Origin: Monoraphidium neglectum
Lineage: Eukaryota; Chlorophyta; Chlorophyceae; Sphaeropleales; Selenastraceae
Direction of reading: 5' to 3'
Assembly: GCF_000611645.1 (NCBI RefSeq)
Contig: NW_014012927.1
Span: forward strand, 1-21,610
Length of the DNA stretch: 21,610 bases
The notes below the pieces were generated by a model. That model had not been told where the DNA came from and did not search any database. It was given only the letters and a program-made list of their open reading frames with translations. How positions within the stretch are numbered: the stretch's first letter is position 1; each line of letters begins with the position of its first letter. The translations under genes were made by a program, and so were the position numbers. Positions 18,517 to 21,610 of this stretch are shown one piece after another.

Positions 18517-19244
18517 GCCGCTGCTCCTGCTGCTCTCACAGTACGGCCATGTGACCATCCCTTGCCGGCCCTCCACCCCTCCCTCCACCCCATTGTCCAT
18601 CTCATCCACCCCAGCAAGTCCGCACGGTCAACATTGATCATCGAATACAATCACACCAACACCCTACCCCTCCGTGCCCTCTCCCCAGGTTCATGACGAG
18701 GTTGTGGTGGAAGTGCCCGAGGGTCGCGAGGGCAGCGCCATGGCGGCCCTCAAGGGGGCCATGGAGGGCGTCATGGATCTGGGGGTGCCCATCAAGGTGA
18801 CGGGGGGTGGAGTAATGACGGCTGGGCATGTGGTGTGCCTGGGTCCTGTGTACACTGCTTTGTGTGTGTGAGTGAGAGAGACAGTGAGTGAGTGTGTGTG
18901 TGTGCATGGGGTGAGTCATGTCAAGGCTTGAGAGATGGTCGGTTGCAGAGGATGGGGCGGTTCGCAATGGGTTGCAAGAGTGGCGGCCTTGCACGTGCCC
19001 AGCCCGCCTGGTTTTCATTGTGTCTGTGAAGGCTCATGCGGCAGGGCAGCAGGGAGGAAGCTGAGCTGCGGGACCAGCAGGTGCCCAGCAGTGGCGCCCT
19101 GACAGCGCTAGGTGCGGCCCCGCCACGCGGCCGTGCATTGCGCGATGCCATGCAAACCCCTGGCCAACTTGCGCCTGCTGCCGTGCCGCTAAATAGGTGG
19201 ATACGGCGGCCGGGCGCAACCTGCTGGAGACCAAGGAGGGCTGA
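7207..19244 (+). CDS. PolA-type (family A) DNA polymerase I, 25 exons, about 1741 aa, probably organellar
   Basis: Exons: 7207-7556, 7739-7808, 8081-8561, 8722-8840, 9098-9211, 9468-9742, 10152-10638, 10948-12610, 12831-12931, 13141-13425, 13649-13726, 13916-13987, 14227-14307, 14558-14640, 14948-15065, 15449-15530, 15764-15819, 16111-16224, 16617-16637, 16830-16916, 17209-17351, 17833-17938, 18196-18279, 18689-18796, 19197-19244. They total 5226 nt in a single phase. Domains: Arg/Ala-rich transit-like leader (1-104); 5' nuclease (105-470) with LMLVDGHSLAY, LAVAFD and helix-hairpin-helix GIPGIGLATAAGLL; 3'-5' exonuclease remnant (about 600-1220) split by a Gln/Pro insert (761-1092); polymerase (1316-1741). 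Motif A is DFSQIELR (1487-1494), motif B RQVGKEVNFGIVYG (1536-1549), motif C VHDE (1691-1694). TGAATGRLSGVNPNMQ, QAANTPLQGTSADLLKL and the C-terminal VDTAAGRNLLETKEG are also typical. The start follows an in-frame TGA at 7204-7206. Least certain are the donors at 8562 and 17352 and the acceptor at 10151. Organelle location is inferred. Confidence 0.93.
8198..8284 (+). repeat. Pure (CAG)29 tract, polyglutamine in the 5' nuclease domain
   Basis: There are 29 uninterrupted CAG codons, in frame with exon 3 of the polymerase (residues about 180-208). They follow AVAFD and a short Pro-rich linker. This is where PolA proteins normally carry the conserved FR-E ... YK--R segment. An uninterrupted CAG run is expected to be unstable in length. 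Confidence 0.95.
11332..11391 (+). repeat. CAG tract, 19 Gln and one His
   Basis: Twenty codons, all CAG except one CAT, open the Gln-rich insert in exon 8 of the polymerase. The next 240 bases are a degenerate mix of Gln, Pro and some Ala, Leu and His codons. Confidence 0.93.
11641..11733 (+). repeat. Polyglutamine tract of 31 codons with three CAA interruptions
   Basis: The first ten codons include three CAA triplets, spaced every third codon. The last 21 are pure CAG. It is in frame with exon 8 of the polymerase. The CAA interruptions mark the older end and the pure run probably the recently expanded end. Confidence 0.93.
12043..12318 (+). repeat. Tandem minisatellite of about 30 CCGCAGCAG units (Pro-Gln-Gln)
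   Basis: A 9-bp unit CCGCAGCAG repeats about 30 times. Two copies carry an extra CAG (at 12196 and 12280) and two use CCT. It encodes residues about 998-1089 of the polymerase as Pro-Gln-Gln repeats. The near-identity of the units, including silent positions, points to recent tandem duplication. The Ser/Arg and Ala frames over the same bases, and the Leu-rich minus frames, are shadows. Confidence 0.94.
13437..13464 (+). repeat. Pentanucleotide repeat (TGATC) in a polymerase intron
   Basis: About five TGATC units lie just after the donor of the exon ending at 13425, followed by diverged copies (TGTTC, TGTCC, TGATC). It is a short microsatellite in the intron 13426-13648. Confidence 0.8.
14308..14557 (+). 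other. Probable GC-AG intron 13 of the polymerase
   Basis: The exon ends ...GTCAAAAAG and is followed by GCGAGC; the intron ends CCTGCAG. Joining here gives SVKK|EVLQQL in phase 0, which is the usual family A layout. No GT donor nearby gives the same frame. Confidence 0.7.
15066..15448 (+). other. Probable GC-AG intron 15 of the polymerase
   Basis: The conserved GVNPNMQ ends in CAG at 15063-15065 and is followed directly by GCGCGC. The intron ends TTGCGCAG. Joining gives NPNMQ|GLPARRERG in phase 0, as expected for the family A PN-Q--P segment. The nearest GT (GGC|GTCAAT, in the preceding codons) would delete the conserved VNPNMQ. Confidence 0.65.
15252..15322. repeat. Near-perfect 34-bp inverted repeat with a 3-nt loop inside an intron
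   Basis: Arms 15252-15285 and 15289-15322 are reverse complements with a single mismatch, separated by TTT. The outer half is mixed sequence (TCAACGAACCAACCTCTCC) and the inner half is G/C-rich, so it is not simple-sequence repeat. It lies within the GC-AG intron 15066-15448. No flanking target-site duplication was seen. Confidence 0.95.
16617..16637 (+). other. 21-nt microexon encoding FGIVYGQ (polymerase motif B)
   Basis: The microexon lies between CTGCAG and GTGGGG. It is phase 0 at both ends and supplies the Phe and Tyr of the family A O-helix. The preceding exon supplies the Arg and Lys of the same motif (RQVGKEVN). Without it the enzyme would lose its nucleotide-binding helix while staying in frame. 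Confidence 0.88.
18332..18374 (+). repeat. CTG/GCT repeat tract 1 in intron 23
   Basis: About 13-14 CTG/GCT triplets lie in the intron 18280-18688. They are the reverse complement of the CAG repeats in the exons of the same gene. The poly-Ala and poly-Ser frames over this region are not coding. Confidence 0.9.
18474..18519 (+). repeat. CTG/GCT repeat tract 2 in intron 23
   Basis: About 14 further CTG/GCT triplets sit in the same intron, 100 bases after the first tract. The bases between are also GCTGCTG/GCTGCCG-rich, so the whole 18330-18535 stretch is one diverged repeat field. Confidence 0.9.
18860..18906 (+). repeat. GT/GA microsatellite in the last polymerase intron
   Basis: Mixed GTGTGT, GAGTGAGAGAGA and GTGAGTGAGT repeats lie in intron 24 (18797-19196). 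Confidence 0.85.
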
Positions 19245-19449
19245 GGATGTGATTGTTTCTGATGCAATCAAGGGTGGTGGTTCCAGTATTGACCTTTAAT
19301 AGCCGCTGCGCGGCCGTTTTGCTGGGCGCGGACATGGAGTCTCTGTTTTGTGAGGGCACATTTGATTGGCCGCTCAGCAGCATGCATGAGGATGTACTGG
19401 TGGCTGACGTTTGGAGCACCCAACTCAGGATCATGTGCATCAAGAGAAT

Positions 19450-19625
19450 GCGCGCACGCACACACGCACGAGCATACATACACACACACACACACCTACA
19501 CCTACAAACACATACATGCACACGCACGCACACATACATACACACACACACACACATGAATGCATGCTAACATACACGCACATGTACACGCATCCGAGCG
19601 CGCAAGAGTGCAGACACACACACAC
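19450..19625 (+). repeat. CA-rich microsatellite, likely in the polymerase 3' UTR
   Basis: Several interrupted (CA)n and CATA/CACG runs extend over about 175 bases. They lie between the polymerase stop and its candidate poly(A) signal, so the mature 3' UTR probably contains them. The Thr/His-rich frames are artefacts. Confidence 0.88.
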
Positions 19626-19705
19626 AGACGGCGCAATGTGTTATACGGGTGTCGATGGGGCGCATCATACCAACGCTGCTCTTCTGCCTGTACTACCAGA
19701 TTACT

Positions 19706-19710
19706 TGTAA
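19706..19710 (+). terminator. Candidate poly(A) signal TGTAA for the polymerase gene
   Basis: TGTAA lies 462 bases after the polymerase stop codon, in the gap between the two convergent genes. It suits a chlorophyte 3' end but is a short motif. Confidence 0.4.
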
Positions 19711-19943
19711 CTCAAAGCGCTGCAGCGACAGAAAATCAGATCACAAGAGTCAGCGCACCCACGTCGCAAGCATCAGAGGCGCCGAGGACGCCAAAGGGGC
19801 GATGTAGCCTGATGATATCATCACGACCCCACAGCTCCTGGTCTGGGCACGCTGCTTACGCCCGCTGTTTGTGCGCAAGCTTGCATGCCCGGCCCAAAAG
19901 CGGTGCGGGGTCCACGACACAGACCCCTGGGACCCCAACACCG

Positions 19944-21590
19944 TCAGAGCTCGGAATGGTCCGCCGCCGCCTCCGCCTCGGCCGCGCGGGCGGCAAACAC
20001 CGCCCGCCGCGCCTCATCCTCTTCCGCAATCTCCCGTGCGAGGGCCTCCTCCTCTTTGACCAGATCTGCCAAGCGGTCCTCGAGCGCCTTGAGATCTTCC
20101 GCCTTGCAGGCGGCGGGGGTGGCCATGGAGGCCGTGTAGGCGCAAGTGGAGGGCTCCGACGCGCCCCAGGCAGACTCTGACTCGCCGCACTCAAAGTGGA
20201 CGCGCATGCTGCGGGCCGGGGCCTGGTGGCACCAGTCGCCGTTCTCAAACACGCCCTGGAGGCGTGGCGGTGTGAGCGTGTGTGCGATCGAGAGGTTGGT
20301 TGGTTTTGCTGGAGGTGGCAGGCGGTGAGGGCTGATAGGGCAGCATTCCTACACCATGCCGCCCGCAGGGGCCAAAGCGGGGCCCTGGGGTCCCAAGCAG
20401 CCGCCACCCACCAACCCCTGGCCCTATGCAATGCTCGTGCCGCGAACCGTCAGCCCGCAGCCGATCGGCGACCCCCGTCGTGGCCCCCAAACGCGCAAGC
20501 AAACACACACACACAAAGGCGCACCTCTGAGTAGCCCTTTTCGAAGCCCTTCCAGACCCCCAGGCTAGTCTCGTGGTGGGCGCCGTTGTCGACCTGCGCG
20601 GCCTTGTCGAAGAGGCAAAGGCGGTACGTGTACTGCGGCTCCCGCGCGCTGCTGCAGTGGGACGCCAGCGCCAGCCACGCGTCGTCGGCGCCGTAGTCAT
20701 AGGTCACCTGGTGACGCGGCCGGCCAATGGGGGTCGGGAGCAGGGGGAGGAGGCGGACGAGGATGAGGGTGAGGAACAGCTGAAGGCTTGAGGAAGGTCC
20801 CGGACTCTCAGGGGGCGGAGACTGCTTGTGGGTTTTTCAGAGGGCATGATGGGCACGGAAGAGGCTGGTGAAGGTTATGCGGCCCAAGAAATGGGCTGAT
20901 AGGACGAACCCTCAACCCTGACCCCAGGCGGCGCGGTCTTCCAGCGCGGCAGCCTATGAGGGGGGCGCCGCGCAGCCGCGCCGCGAACGAGCCCCGCACG
21001 CGCCGTTCTCCCCGTGCGCGCCGGCCACCTGGCGCGTGAGGCGCTCCTTCTCGGCGCGCAGCGAGGCGACGCGCTCCTCGGCCGCCGAGTGCGCCGAGAT
21101 GGCAGCGTCCAGCTCCTCGTCTGTGTCCACATCGCCTCAGGGCCAAAAAGAGCAGCGACAAGATGGGTTTTGATAGTGTGTGTTTTGGTGCCGACTAAGG
21201 CTGCACGATGACAAGGGAACCTGGGCAGTGGGCCAGGGGCGCCAGGCGACCGCCCCACACGCCCGCAGCCCGGGCAGCGCCGGCCAAGCGGCGAAAGGGA
21301 GCTGCCCGCCCCGCCCTGCCACCGGGCCCACGCGACTCCGCTTTCCCCAGCGCCGACCCGCAGCGCCGCCCGCCCCACCCCCATTCCTTTCCCTAGACAC
21401 GACTCACCCAGATCGTCCTCGCCCTCCTTCCGCGCCGGCGGCGCATCACTGTCGTAGCAGGTCGGCTCCTCGCAGGTGGGGGCGTCGTAATCCGGGTCGT
21501 CCTTCGTGGGCAGCGGGGGGTCTGGGCCGCCGGCGCCCACGTTGGCGACGGCGTCCTTCAGCTTTGACCAGGTGCTGGAAAGCCAGCCCA
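19944..21590 (-). CDS. Glucosidase II beta subunit (PRKCSH-like), 3' part, with MRH domain and HSEL terminus
   Basis: Four minus-strand exons join in phase: 21590-21408, 21135-21029, 20707-20525, 20255-19944 (TGA). The gene continues beyond the right edge; the first visible exon begins with a split codon. The beta subunit holds the catalytic alpha subunit in the ER lumen and reads N-glycan mannose while glucose is trimmed in calnexin-cycle quality control. Visible parts: an acidic, Pro-rich linker (TKDDPDYDAPTCEEPTCYDSD region); a short coiled coil (SAAEERVASLRAEKERLTRQ); then the MRH lectin domain from VTYDYGADDAWLALASHC to STCAYTASMATPAAC. It includes GVWKGFEKGYSE and FENGDWCHQAPARSMRVHFECG. 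The Gln (AAQVDN), Arg (PARS), Glu (SEPS) and Tyr (CAY) positions that contact mannose in this family are present, as are the paired Cys. A C-terminal coiled coil (DLKALEDRLADLVKEEEALA) precedes HSEL at the C-terminus, an HDEL-type ER retrieval signal. The N-terminal LDLa-type repeats would lie outside the window. Confidence 0.93.
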
Positions 21591-21610
21591 CTGGGGGTGG
21601 GGGGTGGGGG

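Larger units (their letters stand above)
19245..19943. other. Convergent 3' region between polymerase and glucosidase II beta
   Basis: This 700-base stretch follows the polymerase stop codon and precedes, on the other strand, the glucosidase II beta stop codon. It holds a CA-rich microsatellite (about 19450-19625) and a plus-strand TGTAA at 19706-19710. No credible coding exon was found. I saw no minus-strand TGTAA in it. Confidence 0.5.

Noticed and set aside
18076..18696. Plus-strand 206-codon frame with Ala-rich runs
   Set aside because: It reads mostly through intron 23 and its CTG repeats. The flanking polymerase exons define the true frame.
19350..19710. Thr/His-rich frames over the CA microsatellite
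   Set aside because: They are simple-sequence artefacts located after the polymerase stop codon.

Overview
The window reads as nuclear DNA of a green alga, most likely a chlorophycean. It is GC-rich, coding exons strongly prefer G/C at third positions, and genes are cut by many short GT-AG introns. CAG/CTG and GT/CA microsatellites are abundant, and TGTAA, the usual chlorophyte poly(A) signal, occurs after some genes. The class is inference; there is no rRNA or marker gene to fix a species. I rebuilt the genes by joining exons by hand, using reading-phase agreement and resemblance to known families.

Layout: (1) 1-422, minus: an exon of an unrecognised Ala/Arg-rich coiled-coil protein running off the left edge. 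(2) 1098-3024, plus: complete 8-exon MTQ2/HEMK2 (N6AMT1) release-factor glutamine methyltransferase, 223 aa. (3) 3762-5739, minus: 5-exon gene of about 293 aa that I do not recognise, convergent with MTQ2. (4) 5740-7206: no convincing gene, only two weak exon-like fragments. (5) 7207-19244, plus: a 25-exon gene for a bacterial-type (PolA, family A) DNA polymerase of about 1741 aa, probably organellar. (6) 19944-21590, minus: the 3' part of the glucosidase II beta subunit gene, with its MRH lectin domain and a C-terminal HSEL retrieval signal, running off the right edge.

The polymerase is the centre of interest. Its polymerase motifs A, B and C are intact. The fused N-terminal 5' nuclease domain and the 3'-5' exonuclease domain are both recognisable by fold-level resemblance but have lost key metal-binding residues. 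Both carry polyglutamine tracts, one of 29 Gln and one a Gln/Pro-rich insert of about 330 residues. The gene also has a 21-nt microexon carrying catalytic motif B, two probable GC-AG introns, a 34-bp near-perfect hairpin in one intron, and CTG repeats in another intron that are complementary to the exonic CAG repeats.

The genes do not form one pathway. Their products act in translation termination (MTQ2), organelle DNA maintenance (polymerase, inferred) and ER glycoprotein quality control (glucosidase II). I saw no tRNA, rRNA, CRISPR or complete transposon.
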